From Cytobacillus firmus (GTDB lineage: Bacteria > Bacillota > Bacilli > Bacillales > Cytobacillaceae): a stretch of 64,000 bases of DNA. The DNA is taken from positions 889,001 to 953,000 of the forward strand of contig NZ_CP086235.1 of the NCBI RefSeq assembly GCF_023612095.1. Direction: 5' to 3'. The translations under genes were made by a program, and so were the position numbers. Under the pieces are notes generated by a model. It did no database searches, was not told where the DNA came from, and saw only the letters and a list, made by a program, of their open reading frames with translations. Positions 63,446 to 64,000 of this stretch are shown one piece after another (position 1 is the first letter of the stretch; every line of letters begins with the position of its first letter).

Positions 63446-64000
63446 ATGAACGTATTGGATTGGCAAAAAGAGGTTAATAAGAGAAAAGATGAATTAATTA
63501 AGGATACTCAAAACCTTTTGAGAATCAGAAGTCTGCTGGACGAAGAGAATGCAACAGATGAGGCTCCCCTTGGGGAAGGGGTAAAAGAAGCGCTCGATTT
63601 CATGCTTGCACTTGGTGAAAAGGATGGATTCACTGCAAAAAACGTCGGCAGCCTGGCTGGTCATCTGGAATTCGGCGAAGGCGAAGAAATTGTTGGAGTA
63701 CTTTGTCACGTTGACGTGGTTCCTGAAGGGGATGGATGGACTAGCGATCCTTTTGGTGCAGAAATCCGCGATGGAAAGATCTTTGCCAGAGGGGCAATTG
63801 ATGATAAAGGCCCAACAATGGCAGCTTATTATGCCATGAAGATTGTAAAAGAATTGGGGCTGCCATTAAGCAAACGGGTGCGAATGATTATCGGAACAGA
63901 TGAAGAAAGCGACTGGCGCTGTGTTGAGCATTATTTCAAACACGAAGAAATGCCTTCAATTGGATTTGCTCCGGATGCAGATTTCCCAATTATTTATGCT
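63446..64000 (+). CDS. pepV: Dipeptidase PepV, 5' part only (cut by window end)
   Basis: An M20 zinc dipeptidase that cleaves peptides brought into the cell. The visible 185 residues contain VGVLCHVDVVPEGDGW (first metal His and Asp), GAIDDKGPTMAAYYAMK (bridging Asp) and GTDEESDWRCVEHY (catalytic and metal Glu). ATG 63446 follows AAGGAGG. The frame is open to the last base; a full PepV would be about 465 aa. Confidence 0.95.
   Translation, partial: MNVLDWQKEVNKRKDELIKDTQNLLRIRSLLDEENATDEAPLGEGVKEALDFMLALGEKDGFTAKNVGSLAGHLEFGEGEEIVGVLCHVDVVPEGDGWTSDPFGAEIRDGKIFARGAIDDKGPTMAAYYAMKIVKELGLPLSKRVRMIIGTDEESDWRCVEHYFKHEEMPSIGFAPDADFPIIYA

Overview
The window comes from a low-GC Gram-positive bacterium of the family Bacillaceae. 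Gene content and order closely follow the B. subtilis glg-men-ytk/ytl/ytm/ytp-leuS-ytgP-pepV stretch. Supporting signs are strong AGGAGG-type ribosome binding sites, frequent TTG and GTG starts, a SigB-type promoter, an S-box and a T-box. The dispersed repeats resemble those of environmental Bacillus/Cytobacillus genomes, but the species cannot be fixed from the sequence.

Layout. 1-500: tRNA cluster (Gly, Ile, Asn, Ser, Glu). 540-8930: a small unknown gene, then the glycogen operon glgBCDAP, in which glgB, glgD and glgP each carry a one-base frameshift. 9020-11070: a YkgA-like dimethylarginine/arginine hydrolase, a small unknown gene and yteA. 11360-20280: the menaquinone genes, with menA divergent from menFDHBEC. 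20360-26900: two unlisted microproteins, an orphan zinc-binding lipoprotein behind two Zur-like boxes, a frameshifted carbonic anhydrase, yidD, luxS, cls, a YtzI-like protein, dps behind a SigB-like promoter, and small conserved proteins. 27000-34830: a lipoprotein, ytkD, an ABC importer (ytlDCA-like), ytmA, ytmB, pckA and a DCC-family protein. 34890-38790: S-box-controlled metK, then asnB. 39070-44930: a C39-like peptidase, ytoA, ytpA, ytpB, ytqB, ytqA, ytzC and a small protein. 45080-50680: a frameshifted MFS transporter, an unknown protein, and a sigma-54 unit (activator, GntP permease, 3-hydroxybutyrate dehydrogenase). 50680-50960: a compact structured element with terminal palindromes that resembles a stand-alone HEARO/omega-RNA element of IS605/IscB type. 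51070-64000: a membrane protein, T-box leuS, rhodanese, cse60, ytfP, ytgP, rsuA-type synthase, ytzE, an M48 protease-ankyrin fusion, ythPQ, and the start of pepV.

Working together. glgBCDAP would make and degrade glycogen. menFDHBEC and menA convert chorismate to menaquinone. luxS, metK and probably the ytl transporter belong to sulfur and methyl metabolism. ytpA and ytpB make a lysophospholipid and a sesquarterpene. The sigma-54 unit forms a self-contained hydroxybutyrate-type catabolic switch: an activator with a PAS-like sensor, three copies of a dyad upstream, a near-perfect -24/-12 promoter and a cre box in the leader.

Most notable. (1) The putative HEARO/omega-RNA element after the dehydrogenase gene. 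(2) The complete sigma-54 regulatory architecture. (3) Five single-base frameshifts, three of them in one operon; the glgB one sits exactly on an A AAA AAG slippery heptamer. (4) A dispersed repeat nested inside another. (5) An M48 metalloprotease fused to ankyrin repeats. No prophage, CRISPR array or intact transposase gene was seen.
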